From: an uncultured Bacteroidota bacterium
GTDB taxonomy: Bacteria; Bacteroidota; Bacteroidia; UKL13-3
DNA length: 22,127 nucleotides
Direction: 5' to 3'
Assembly (NCBI GenBank): GCA_903888395.1
Contig: CAISTO010000328.1
Location: 1 to 22,127 of the forward strand
Each line of letters opens with the position of its first letter. Within the stretch, counting starts at the first letter, position 1. Both the position numbers and the translations under genes were made by a program. Under the pieces are notes generated by a model that worked only from the letters and a program-made list of their open reading frames with translations, was not told the origin of the DNA and did no database searches. Below, in pieces: positions 7,919 to 15,385 of this stretch.

Positions 7919-7953
7919 TTGTCGGTTGTTAGTTGTTAGTTGTCAGTTAATAG
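7919..7953 (+). repeat. Degenerate TTGTNAG heptad repeat directly after a stop codon
   Basis: TTGTCGGTTGTTAGTTGTTA continues as heptads of GTTNGTT type up to 7953. Its reverse complement (CTATTAACTGACAAC...) matches the tract at 2865-2909. In both cases the repeat begins at the base after a TAG stop and runs in the same direction relative to the gene. Confidence 0.65.
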
Positions 7954-7969
7954 AAAAAAAAAATATTAA

Positions 7970-8611
7970 ATGAAGAGTATAAAGCTAAATACTAAATATA
8001 AAATCAGTCATGCTGTAAGCATCTTCTTAGCTAAATGTAATTATTTGCCATTAGCTGTTCATCAATCCCACAAGGCGAGACTAAGCAATGACGTATCCCG
8101 CACTTTGAGTTTTTTTAGACTTTTTATCATTGGAATTTTATTTTGTATCAGCACTCATTCATTTGCACAAAAACTAGTTTTGAAAAATTCAGTTTCAGAA
8201 CAAACTTATAAAATTGGATATTTACGTCATGTTTGGATAAGTTCCGTTCAGGATTCTACCAAAACTTTTTTTGCTTACATCAAAAAAACTGAAAATGATA
8301 CTTTGTATTTTATTGGTGGTAAAAAAACAGCTTTAGCTGATATTCATTCCATCAAATTTACGCCAAGAAATTTATTTACCAGAGTTGGCAAGCCCATACT
8401 TTATAGTTTGGGAACGGGAATTAGCATATTAGTAGGAGCCACTTTAATGGTTACAGAACATAGTTTTACTGTTTCTGATAGGTTTAAAATGATTGGAGGT
8501 GGAATCATTTATTCAACTGTTTTAATTGAATTAACGGGAACTGGCTTATGGATTATTACTCCTAAAAGAGAATTACGAAAAGGCATAAACTTAACGATAT
8601 TGAATAAATGA
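7970..8611 (+). CDS. Small exported or membrane protein of unknown function, first of a pair
   Basis: No named family is recognised. The 213-residue frame has its signal peptide unusually deep, at about residues 48-67 (FFRLFIIGILFCISTHSFAQ). Next come about 70 residues with short beta strands (DSTKTFFAYIKKTENDTLYF), two hydrophobic segments (about 140-160 and 175-196), and a short basic tail (TPKRELRKG). There are two possible starts. The ATG at 7970 leaves 47 residues ahead of the hydrophobic core; a TTG at 8105 gives MSFFRLFIIGILFC..., a normal signal peptide and a 168-residue protein. The next gene starts inside this one's stop (ATGA overlap), so the two are probably translated together and may work together. 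The layout of signal peptide, beta region, two hydrophobic segments and basic tail is shared with that neighbour. Confidence 0.65.
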   Translation: MKSIKLNTKYKISHAVSIFLAKCNYLPLAVHQSHKARLSNDVSRTLSFFRLFIIGILFCISTHSFAQKLVLKNSVSEQTYKIGYLRHVWISSVQDSTKTFFAYIKKTENDTLYFIGGKKTALADIHSIKFTPRNLFTRVGKPILYSLGTGISILVGATLMVTEHSFTVSDRFKMIGGGIIYSTVLIELTGTGLWIITPKRELRKGINLTILNK

Positions 8612-9093
8612 AATACTTAATGCTGTTTTTTTTGTTGGTAAATAGTTTGATTTCTAACGCTCAAACTGGTTTTAAAGTTTATAACGCTGAACAAGCGCGC
8701 TTTGTTCAATTTAAACTGAACCAAAATATAAAGTTCAATTTTCATAATAATCCAGTTTACAAAAAAGACAAAATAATAAGTATTTCCGATTCAGGATTTT
8801 TAACTTTAAATAATGGATTTATTCATTTTGATTCATTGCAAAGCATAAGCAGAAATTACAAAAATTTAAACTTAGTTGCTTATACGCTTTTAGGCTTAAC
8901 AGAATTAAATTTGATGGGTGCAATATTATCAGGTTTTAGTGGTTTTGGATTTGATGCACCTCAAGTAGCCGCTACTACTATTTTTATAATAGGAAACGCA
9001 GTTGGTATTCCTTATTTTATTTATTACCAAAAACCCAATTTAAAACCATTGAATAAAGTGGGTAGTCAAACTCACTTTCTGCTTACCTATTAG
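8608..9093 (+). CDS. Small exported or membrane protein of unknown function, second of a pair
   Basis: The product has 161 residues and no family I can name. It has a clear signal peptide (MKYLMLFFLLVNSLISNAQ), a beta-rich segment with the line SISDSGFLTLNNGFIHFDSL, two hydrophobic segments (about 90-110 and 120-139), and a tail rich in K and P (YYQKPNLKPLNKV). It overlaps the preceding gene by 4 bp (ATGA). The segment before the first membrane span (GFIHFDSLQSISRNYKNL) lines up loosely with KTALADIHSIKFTPRNLF of the neighbour, so the two look like an old duplication. It ends before a shared terminator facing the zinc-ribbon operon. Confidence 0.75.
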   Translation: MKYLMLFFLLVNSLISNAQTGFKVYNAEQARFVQFKLNQNIKFNFHNNPVYKKDKIISISDSGFLTLNNGFIHFDSLQSISRNYKNLNLVAYTLLGLTELNLMGAILSGFSGFGFDAPQVAATTIFIIGNAVGIPYFIYYQKPNLKPLNKVGSQTHFLLTY

Positions 9094-9109
9094 TTATTCT
9101 TAAATACAA

Positions 9110-9140
9110 AAAAAGCCATCCGAAATTCGAATGGCTTTTT
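9110..9140. terminator. Bidirectional hairpin terminator between convergent genes
   Basis: A 10-bp perfect stem (AAAAAGCCAT / ATGGCTTTTT) surrounds an 11-nt loop. The stem ends in As on one side and Ts on the other, so it can end transcription from both directions. It lies 16 bp after the stop of the plus-strand gene and 21 bp after the stop of the minus-strand gene. Confidence 0.87.
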
Positions 9141-9161
9141 AATTATAATTTATTGTAAAAA

Positions 9162-9914
9162 TTATTGAGCAACTTCTTCCGCTAACTCAGGGTCAACTAA
9201 AACGCGACCACAGTTTTCGCAAACTATAATTTTCTTACGTAATTTAATATCTGCTTGGCGTTGAGGAGGGATTCCTGCAAAACAACCACCACAACTTTCA
9301 CGCATGATTACAGCTACACCCATTCCGTTTTTCATACTGGTTCTAATTCTATTGTATGAAGTTACCAAACGATCATCGGCTACAACTACTGCTTTATCAC
9401 GGTCTTTGTTTAATAAAGCTTCTTCTTTCTCAGTATCAGCAATGATGCTTTCTAATTCGCCTTTTTTGTTTTTTAAATCTTGTTTACGACCTACTAATTC
9501 TAAATCTAATGCAGCAATACCGTTTTTCTTTTGCTCCGCATCAAAATTTGCGTTCTTAATACGTTTGTCAGCGGCTTGTTGTTCCAAACCTTGAATTTCA
9601 ATTTCTTTGTTCAAAGCATCGTATTCACGGTTGTTTTTAACACCTTCTAATTGCTTTTCGTATTTTTTTGCTAATGCTTTCGCATCAATAATGCGAGTTT
9701 TGTTTTGACTAATACTGTCTTCAATAGCTTTTACTTCATTGGCCATATTAGCCAAACGAGTTTCCATGCCAGCTATATCGTCTTCTAAATCTGCAACCTC
9801 GTTAGGCAATTCACCTCTAATTGCTTGTAATTTGCTTATTTGCGTATCAATAATTTGAAGCTTATATAATGCTTTCAATTTTTGTTCAATGCTTACTTCT
9901 TTAGCTAATGGCAT
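9162..9914 (-). CDS. Coiled-coil protein with C-terminal C4 zinc ribbon
   Basis: The 250-residue product is soluble, without signal or membrane segments. Residues about 10-180 form a long antiparallel-type coiled coil rich in E, K, A and D. Residues 200-240 are a C4 zinc ribbon: C208-GG-C211 and C232-EN-C235, with the family stretch CFAGIPPQRQADIKLRKKI between. This layout is that of the bacterial zinc-ribbon (DUF164-like) proteins, related in form to Helicobacter HP0958/FlgZ, which binds protein and RNA partners; the role here is unknown. It lies 5 bp downstream of the NIF3-like gene, so both are one operon. This pairing of NIF3-like and zinc-ribbon genes recurs in many bacteria as far as I remember, and suggests a shared function. 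Confidence 0.88.
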   Translation of the reverse strand: MPLAKEVSIEQKLKALYKLQIIDTQISKLQAIRGELPNEVADLEDDIAGMETRLANMANEVKAIEDSISQNKTRIIDAKALAKKYEKQLEGVKNNREYDALNKEIEIQGLEQQAADKRIKNANFDAEQKKNGIAALDLELVGRKQDLKNKKGELESIIADTEKEEALLNKDRDKAVVVADDRLVTSYNRIRTSMKNGMGVAVIMRESCGGCFAGIPPQRQADIKLRKKIIVCENCGRVLVDPELAEEVAQ

Positions 9915-9919
9915 ATAAT

Positions 9920-11014
9920 TTAATAATAATAATTTACTGGGTTGGTATTTGTTTTACTTAAAAGGACGGCAAATGTAGGATTTTTTTTCATAATTAAATC
10001 AAACATAAGCTCTTTTGTGAATTTTTCGCTTTCAAAGTGTCCAATGTCAGCAATCATAAGGCTTTTCTCGGCATCAAAAAATTCATGATATTTGAAATCT
10101 GAGCTTATAAATGCGTCTGCTCCTTGATTAATTGCATTTTTTAGCAAAAATTGTCCTGCTCCACCGCAAAGTGCAACTTTTTTTATATTTTTTGAAAAAG
10201 CAGTGAATTTTATGACATTTAATTCCATTTTTTCTTTCAGCATTTTCAAAAAATCAGAAGGCGAAACTTCATTTTCTAATTCTCCAATCAAACCACTTCC
10301 AATGATATCATAAGTATTTTCAGTAGCTAATAACTCAAAAGCTACTTCTTCGTAGGGATGCACTTCATGTAATCTTTGAATTATTTTATTTTGTAAATAA
10401 ATGGGAATGATTGTTTCAAATCTGATTTCATTTTCAGCATGTCTTATATCTTTTTCGCCAACAAAAGGTTTTGCCAATTCATTGGCTTTAAAAGTTCCTA
10501 ATCCAGTTTGACTAAATCCACAATCCGAATAATTTCCTATATGTCCAGCTCCAACTTCAAATAATGCATTTTGAACGTTTTCAAAATGTGAAGCAGGAAC
10601 ATATGTAATTAATTTTTTGAAAATTGAATTTTTAGGCGCTAAAACTTTGGTGTTTTTTAATGCTAATCTTTCAGCAATTTTACCATTTACACCATTGCTA
10701 ACATTATCCAAATTAGTATGAACGGCATAGATAGCAATATCGTTTTTAATGGCTTTTATAATTACACGTTCCACATAATTTTTACCGTTTATTTTTTTTA
10801 AACCGCTAAAAATAATTGGATGATGAGCGATGATCATATTGCATTTATTTACAATTGCTTCCTCCACCACATCTTCGGTACAATCTAAAGTGATAAGTAT
10901 ATTTGAAATTTCTAAGTCCTTATTTCCAGTAATTAAGCCACTGTTATCATAACTTTCCTGTAACTGACTAGGTGCATAGTTTTCAAATATATTTATAATA
11001 TCATTTACTATCAT
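9920..11014 (-). CDS. NIF3-like dinuclear metal centre hexameric protein
   Basis: The 364-residue product belongs to the NIF3/YbgI family, ring-shaped hexamers with a two-metal site on the inner face. The biochemical role is not settled (GTP cyclohydrolase I type 2 annotation is common but doubtful). Metal ligands are visible: H64-H65 in IIAHHPIIFSGLKK, D103 in HTNLDNVSNGVNG, and H326 with E328 in GHFESEKFTKE. Between the two halves is an insert of about 110 residues (LITYVPASHFENVQNALFEV ... VHPYEEVAFELL), the PII/CutA1-like domain of the long NIF3 form. The frame extends upstream to 11095, but those 27 residues (MPIAYCLFVNNLKF...) lie in repeat-like DNA and the family starts at MIVNDIINIFENYAP, so I took the ATG at 11014. 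The C-terminal NYYY comes from a TAA-rich end just before the next gene. Confidence 0.92.
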   Translation of the reverse strand: MIVNDIINIFENYAPSQLQESYDNSGLITGNKDLEISNILITLDCTEDVVEEAIVNKCNMIIAHHPIIFSGLKKINGKNYVERVIIKAIKNDIAIYAVHTNLDNVSNGVNGKIAERLALKNTKVLAPKNSIFKKLITYVPASHFENVQNALFEVGAGHIGNYSDCGFSQTGLGTFKANELAKPFVGEKDIRHAENEIRFETIIPIYLQNKIIQRLHEVHPYEEVAFELLATENTYDIIGSGLIGELENEVSPSDFLKMLKEKMELNVIKFTAFSKNIKKVALCGGAGQFLLKNAINQGADAFISSDFKYHEFFDAEKSLMIADIGHFESEKFTKELMFDLIMKKNPTFAVLLSKTNTNPVNYYY

Positions 11015-11070
11015 TATTGGCAAAATTAAGATAAATTTTGAATGTTTGATGTTGAATTTTAAATTATTTA

Positions 11071-11102
11071 CAAATAGACAATATGCAATTGGCAATAAGC
11101 AA
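11071..11102 (-). promoter_or_regulatory. Possible promoter of the NIF3/zinc-ribbon operon
   Basis: Read on the minus strand, TCTATTTG (11078-11071) differs at one position from the Bacteroidota -7 element TAnnTTTG, and a TTG lies 21 bp upstream of it (11102-11100). The start codon at 11014 would then have a leader of about 50 nt. The DNA here is AT-rich and CAA-rich, so chance matches are easy. Confidence 0.3.
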
Positions 11103-11157
11103 TAAGCAAAAACAATTAACCAACCAACTAATCAACCAATCAACTATTCAACTAATC
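11084..11157. repeat. CAATAAG / CAACTAAT low-complexity heptad-like tract
   Basis: In the 225-bp gap between the divergent NIF3-like and miaB genes, GGCAATAAGCAATAAGC is followed by a run of CAACTAAT, CAACCAAT and CAACTATT words. It resembles the heptad tracts at 2865-2909 and 7919-7953 but is more degenerate and lies at gene starts, not ends. Confidence 0.45.
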
Positions 11158-11201
11158 TTCCTTTCAATCAAAAAAACGCTGCCATACTGACATAATTTAT
11201 A

Positions 11202-11209
11202 TATATTTG
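11202..11209 (+). promoter_or_regulatory. Putative -7 element of the miaB promoter
   Basis: TATATTTG matches the Bacteroidota -7 consensus TAnnTTTG at all fixed positions. It lies 30 bp before the miaB ATG, which would give a leader of roughly 20-25 nt. No TTG sits at the -33 position (only CTG at 11179-11181, 20 bp upstream). The likely transcript covers miaB and perhaps the two genes after it, as no terminator is seen up to 15180. Confidence 0.55.
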
Positions 11210-11239
11210 CAGCTTTAATTTAGCATATTATTATAAAAA

Positions 11240-12619
11240 ATGAAAGGCGTAATTGCAGATACAGCACAAGAAAGTGCTACAAGAAACTTATATATTGAAA
11301 CCTATGGCTGTGCTATGAATTTAGCTGATAGCGAAGTGGTTGCTTCTATTATGGCAACTAAAGGTTTTAAAACTACCAATGATATTCAAGAAGCGGATGT
11401 AGTTTTTGTAAATACCTGTTCCATTCGCGATAATGCTGAAGCACATGTTTGGGGAAGATTACGTGAAATAAAACACCAAAAGAAAACCAATCCAGGAATG
11501 ATTGTAGGTGTTTTGGGTTGTATGGCTGAAAGATTGAAAACGCAGTTTTTAGAAAAAGAACAAATTATAGACATTGTAGTTGGTCCTGATGCTTACCGCG
11601 ATATTCCTCGTTTAATAGAACAAGTGGAAGATGGGCAAAAAGCAATGAATGTGCTTTTAAGCAGAGAAGAAACTTATGCTGAAATAGTTCCCGTTAGGTT
11701 AAGTAGCAATGGTGTTTCGGCTTATATTAGCATTATGCGTGGTTGCGATAATATGTGTTCATTTTGTGTAGTTCCTTTTACTCGCGGACGTGAACGTAGC
11801 CGTGAGCCTGAATCAATAATTAAGGAAGCGCAAGAATTATACAATCAAGGGTACAAAGAAGTAACACTTTTAGGTCAAAATGTAGATTCCTATAAAATGG
11901 AAAATGAGCAAAATGAAGTAGTTTTTACTTTTGCTCAATTATTGGAAAAAGTAGCTCAAATAGCACCAGATTTAAGGGTGCGTTTTACTTCATCTCATCC
12001 AAAAGATATTACCGATGAAGTGCTTTATACCATCAAAAAATACGATAATATTTGTAATTATATTCATTATCCAATGCAATCGGGAAATACCCGTGTATTA
12101 AATATGATGAATAGAACTTACGATAGAGATTGGTTTAAAATGCGTTTGGATAAAATTAGGGAAGTAATTCCTGATTGTGGTATTTCTACCGATATTATTA
12201 CTGGTTTTTGTACTGAAACCGAAGAAGAACATCAAGATACATTAACCATGTTTGATTATGGTAAATTTGATTTTGCTTTCATGTACAAATACAGCGAAAG
12301 ACCAGGAACATTGGCCGCCCGCAGGTATGCAGATGATATTCCAGAAGAAGTTAAAGGACGTAGGTTAACTGAAATTATAGATTTACAACATAGAAATAGT
12401 ATTGCTAAAAATACCAGCGAAATTGGTAAAACCCATATTGTGTTAATAGAAGGCGAATCAAAAAAATCGGAGTTGGATGCTAAAGGACGAAATGACCAAA
12501 ATAAAATTGTGATTTTCCCAATAGAAAATTATAAAAAAGGGCAATATGTAAAAGTTTTAATTGAACGTGTAACCATTACAAGTTTAATTGGACGAATAGT
12601 AGAAGAAGTTAAATTTTAA
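11240..12619 (+). CDS. miaB: tRNA-2-methylthio-N6-dimethylallyladenosine synthase
   Basis: MiaB is a radical-SAM methylthiotransferase that adds the 2-methylthio group to i6A37 next to the anticodon. The 459-residue product shows three parts. First, the N-terminal UPF0004 domain with auxiliary cluster cysteines C24 (TYGCAMNLAD), C60 (VNTCSIRDNAE) and C94 (LGCMAERL). Second, the radical-SAM core with C169, C173 and C176 in RGCDNMCSFCVVPFTRGRER. Third, a C-terminal TRAM domain from about residue 395 (SEIGKTHIVLIEGESKKS ... GQYVKVLIERVTITSLIGRI). All six cysteines are present, so it should be active. The VNTCSIRDNAEAHVWGRL and RGRERSREPESI stretches favour MiaB over MtaB or RimO. The next gene starts 16 bp later. 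Confidence 0.96.
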   Translation: MKGVIADTAQESATRNLYIETYGCAMNLADSEVVASIMATKGFKTTNDIQEADVVFVNTCSIRDNAEAHVWGRLREIKHQKKTNPGMIVGVLGCMAERLKTQFLEKEQIIDIVVGPDAYRDIPRLIEQVEDGQKAMNVLLSREETYAEIVPVRLSSNGVSAYISIMRGCDNMCSFCVVPFTRGRERSREPESIIKEAQELYNQGYKEVTLLGQNVDSYKMENEQNEVVFTFAQLLEKVAQIAPDLRVRFTSSHPKDITDEVLYTIKKYDNICNYIHYPMQSGNTRVLNMMNRTYDRDWFKMRLDKIREVIPDCGISTDIITGFCTETEEEHQDTLTMFDYGKFDFAFMYKYSERPGTLAARRYADDIPEEVKGRRLTEIIDLQHRNSIAKNTSEIGKTHIVLIEGESKKSELDAKGRNDQNKIVIFPIENYKKGQYVKVLIERVTITSLIGRIVEEVKF

Positions 12620-12635
12620 TATTAAAAACACTCAA

Positions 12636-13949
12636 ATGGATTTTTTTAGCAATAATAGCCGACAACAGCAGGTTAGCAATGTGCTTGAGAAATACAATTT
12701 GTATTTTAGAAACTTAAGCCAAAAAGGAAAACACAAGTTTGTAAAACGCGTTTTAAGTTTTGAAAAAGAAATGGCTGTTATTGGTAAGGGAATTCAAATT
12801 ACCGATGACATGCGTTTGATATTGTATTCATACATTACTCAACTAACTTTTGGTTTAAAAGATTATTTTCTTTCTGGATATGATTATATCAATGTTTATC
12901 CCGATTCGTTTTCATTGAAAAATAATGATGAATTTAGCGATGGTGTAACATACAATAATAAAATCATTGGCATTTCATGGAAAAAGTTCAGTGAGGGACA
13001 TTTGCTAGTGGCAGATGGTGAAAATATTTTTTTTTATCAATTAGGAATGGCGCTGGTTCAAACTGTTAAAAACGGAGCCACCTTTGATCAACATTTTGCT
13101 AGTTATTTAGACAATTGGTTTGATGTTTTTACAAAAGAAAATAAAGGGAAAAGCAATGTTTTAAATATAGTTGATATTGATAATGAAGTTGATTTTGTAT
13201 TTGCTAAATTGCTTGAAATTTTCTTTGAAAAACCTTTAACATTTCAAGAAGAATTACCCAATACTTATGCTCACTTTTGTTTGTTAATGAATCAAAATCC
13301 TTTGCAAATTGACCTAGATTATGTGTACAAAAAGGAGTTTTTTACCACAGAAAATTTAATTTATAATTTACCCGAAAAAGTAAAAAAAACCTATAAATAT
13401 AACAGCAGTCATTGGAGTTATTATTTACCAATATTTACAGCTATTTTATTGTTTATTTTTCGATTCCATGTCATGGAACATATGGTTATTAATTGGTTTG
13501 AAATACTTTCAATTATTTTTGTGGTGAGTATTTTTACAAGTATAATTATGTTCAAAAAAGTGCAAGAAAAAGCTATTTATTTTAACTTATTAGAGTGCTG
13601 GATTATTAATTTATTAGGTTTTGTGCCAATTGGGTTTTTACTATTTGTAACTGCTGGATTATGGATAAATTTTAACGAGCAAGTAACCTATCACGACATT
13701 GAAAAAATTGATATTAACGAAATTCAAATAAGAAAAAGAGGATTGCAAATTGAGTCCTTTACGTTTTACTTTAACGATAAATTTTTAAATGATTATCCAA
13801 TAACAAGAACCATAGACATAGCAAACAACGAAATGTTCCAAAACATTCAATTGCCAGCTCAAATGAAATTAACAATTTGCAAGGGAATTGCAGGTTTTGA
13901 CATGATAAAATATAAAGAAGTAATTACAAATGAACATACAGGATATTAA
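12636..13949 (+). CDS. Membrane-anchored MtfA (M90)-like protein with a lost HExxH site (pseudo-peptidase)
   Basis: Residues about 20-225 follow the order of the MtfA/M90 zinc peptidase family: FVKRVLSFEKEM ... GIQITDDMRLILYSYITQLTFGL ... INVYPDSF, then a line where active members read NVVLHEFAHQLD and this one reads NIFFYQLGMALVQ (Y134-Q-L-G-M138). A good late match follows (KLLEIFFEKP ... LPNTYAHFCLLMNQNPL), where E194 could stand for the family's distal Glu. So the HExxH zinc site is gone while the fold seems kept. Residues 260-345 hold about three membrane spans (YYLPIFTAILLFIFRF; FEILSIIFVVSIFTSIIM; LLGFVPIGFLLFVTAGLW), then a soluble end of about 90 residues. E. coli MtfA binds the repressor Mlc. 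This gene overlaps the sigma-54 activator gene by 20 bp, so a role in controlling that protein is a fair inference. The family call is by eye. Confidence 0.72.
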   Translation: MDFFSNNSRQQQVSNVLEKYNLYFRNLSQKGKHKFVKRVLSFEKEMAVIGKGIQITDDMRLILYSYITQLTFGLKDYFLSGYDYINVYPDSFSLKNNDEFSDGVTYNNKIIGISWKKFSEGHLLVADGENIFFYQLGMALVQTVKNGATFDQHFASYLDNWFDVFTKENKGKSNVLNIVDIDNEVDFVFAKLLEIFFEKPLTFQEELPNTYAHFCLLMNQNPLQIDLDYVYKKEFFTTENLIYNLPEKVKKTYKYNSSHWSYYLPIFTAILLFIFRFHVMEHMVINWFEILSIIFVVSIFTSIIMFKKVQEKAIYFNLLECWIINLLGFVPIGFLLFVTAGLWINFNEQVTYHDIEKIDINEIQIRKRGLQIESFTFYFNDKFLNDYPITRTIDIANNEMFQNIQLPAQMKLTICKGIAGFDMIKYKEVITNEHTGY

Positions 13950-15180
13950 ACAACGATTTGAAATAATTGGTAATTCGCCATTATTGAATTATGCTTTGCA
14001 AACAGCTACCAAAGTGGCTCCAACCGATATTACTGTTTTAATAAATGGTGAAAGTGGGGTGGGGAAAGAAGCTTTTTCAAAAGTTATACATTCATTAAGT
14101 TCCCGTAAACATGGTCCGTTTATAGCCGTAAACTGTGGTGCAATTCCCGAAGGAACCATTGATTCTGAATTGTTCGGACACGAAAAAGGTTCGTTTACTG
14201 GAGCGCTCGATACCCGTAAAGGATATTTTGAAACAGTGAGTGGTGGAACTATTTTTTTAGATGAAGTAGGGGAGTTGCCATTAGAAACGCAATCGCGCTT
14301 ATTACGAATTTTAGAAAGTGGTGAATTTATAAAAGTGGGTTCTTCTAAAACTCAAAAAACCGATGTAAGAGTGATAGCGGCTACCAATAGAGATTTGTTA
14401 GATTATTCATCGCAAGGTAAGTTCAGGGAAGATTTATATTATCGTTTGTCAACTGTTCCTATTCGTGTTCCTCCATTGCGCGAGCGCAAAGAAGATATTA
14501 ATTTATTGTTCCGTAAATTCAGTGCCGATTTTTCGGAAAAATACAAATCAAAACCAGTCATATTAGATGCGGAAGCGCAAAATATATTAGCAGCATATCG
14601 ATGGCCGGGAAATATTCGTCAGCTTAAAAATATTGCAGAGCAATTATCGGTATTAGACGAAGACAAAAATGTAAACGCTTTTGAGCTAACGCAAGTTTTA
14701 CCTGCCGATAGACCACGTTTACCAGCATTGTTGGGTAACACTGCCGATGCAAACCATATGAGTGAACGCGATATTTTTTATAAAGTATTGTTTGAGCTGC
14801 GCAAAGATTTAAGCGATTTAAAAGGGGTGGTTTTTGAAATGATGCAAAACGGAAAATCCAGCATGAGTGCAGAAGATTTTGGCATGAAACAAAATGAAAA
14901 TATGAACAGTATTTTCAGTCCGGGCATGTATCAAAATAGCAGCAATCAATCTAATAATTTAAACCCAAATCATCAAGGATTTTCAAAACCAAATATCATT
15001 GATATTCCTGTAATTCAAAATCCCGAACCCGAAAGTTTATCAATAGAACACAAAGAAATAGAATTGATAAAAAAAGCATTGGATAAATACCGTGGCCGTA
15101 GAAAAAAAGCTGCCAATGAATTAGGGATTTCTGAACGTACTTTATACCGAAAAATTAAACAATACGACTTGGAAGACTAA
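13930..15180 (+). CDS. Sigma-54 enhancer-binding transcription activator without sensor domain
   Basis: The 416-residue product is an AAA+ activator that would remodel the sigma-54 RNA polymerase closed complex. It has no receiver, GAF or PAS domain; the AAA+ module starts almost at once (FEIIGNSPLLNYALQTA). Seen: Walker A GESGVGKE (40-47), loop GSFTGA (87-92; GAFTGA is the usual form), Walker B GGTIFLDEVG (105-114), the VRVIAATNRDL sensor I region, and RLSTVPIRVPPLRERKEDI with the arginine-finger region. Residues about 290-375 are a Met/Asn/Gln-rich linker. The end (GRRKKAANELGISERTLYRK, about 388-407) is a Fis-type helix-turn-helix. Its start lies 20 bp inside the preceding gene in another frame, suggesting coupled translation. 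I recall this activator next to miaB and before lptE/secG in other Bacteroidota; here a mobile element follows instead. Confidence 0.95.
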   Translation: MNIQDIKQRFEIIGNSPLLNYALQTATKVAPTDITVLINGESGVGKEAFSKVIHSLSSRKHGPFIAVNCGAIPEGTIDSELFGHEKGSFTGALDTRKGYFETVSGGTIFLDEVGELPLETQSRLLRILESGEFIKVGSSKTQKTDVRVIAATNRDLLDYSSQGKFREDLYYRLSTVPIRVPPLRERKEDINLLFRKFSADFSEKYKSKPVILDAEAQNILAAYRWPGNIRQLKNIAEQLSVLDEDKNVNAFELTQVLPADRPRLPALLGNTADANHMSERDIFYKVLFELRKDLSDLKGVVFEMMQNGKSSMSAEDFGMKQNENMNSIFSPGMYQNSSNQSNNLNPNHQGFSKPNIIDIPVIQNPEPESLSIEHKEIELIKKALDKYRGRRKKAANELGISERTLYRKIKQYDLED

Positions 15181-15242
15181 AGGTTAAATTCGAAATAAAA
15201 AAATTAAAACATCGAATAATGAATTAGAAATTTTCATTTTCA

Positions 15243-15286
15243 GCCCTGAAAGGGCAAAACAAAAAAGCATAGGGTGCAGCCCTATG
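15243..15286 (+). repeat. REP-like unit, left copy 1
   Basis: GCCCTGAAAGGGC (15243-15255; 5-bp stem, 3-nt loop), then exactly 12 nt, then CATAGGGTGCAGCCCTATG (15268-15286; 7-bp stem, 5-nt loop). Both palindromes are strikingly GC-rich against the surroundings. Confidence 0.85.
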
Positions 15287-15312
15287 AATTGTAACAAGAA
15301 TATTTATACGTA

Positions 15313-15356
15313 GCCCTGAAAGGGCAAAATATCAATTCATAGGGTGTAGCCCTATG
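15313..15356 (+). repeat. REP-like unit, left copy 2
   Basis: GCCCTGAAAGGGC (15313-15325), 12 nt, CATAGGGTGTAGCCCTATG (15338-15356). It differs from copy 1 only in the second loop (TGTAG for TGCAG) and in the 12-nt spacer. It ends 29 nt before the transposase ATG. Confidence 0.85.
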
Positions 15357-15385
15357 AAATAATAATAAACAAAAACAAAAATATC

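Noticed and set aside
11015..11095. 27-residue N-terminal extension of the NIF3-like protein
   Set aside because: It has no family counterpart and lies in low-complexity intergenic DNA.
15310..15313. GTAG tetranucleotide before left repeat copy 2, like the GTAG of enterobacterial REPs
   Set aside because: It is absent from left copy 1 and from the right inverted copy, so it is likely chance.
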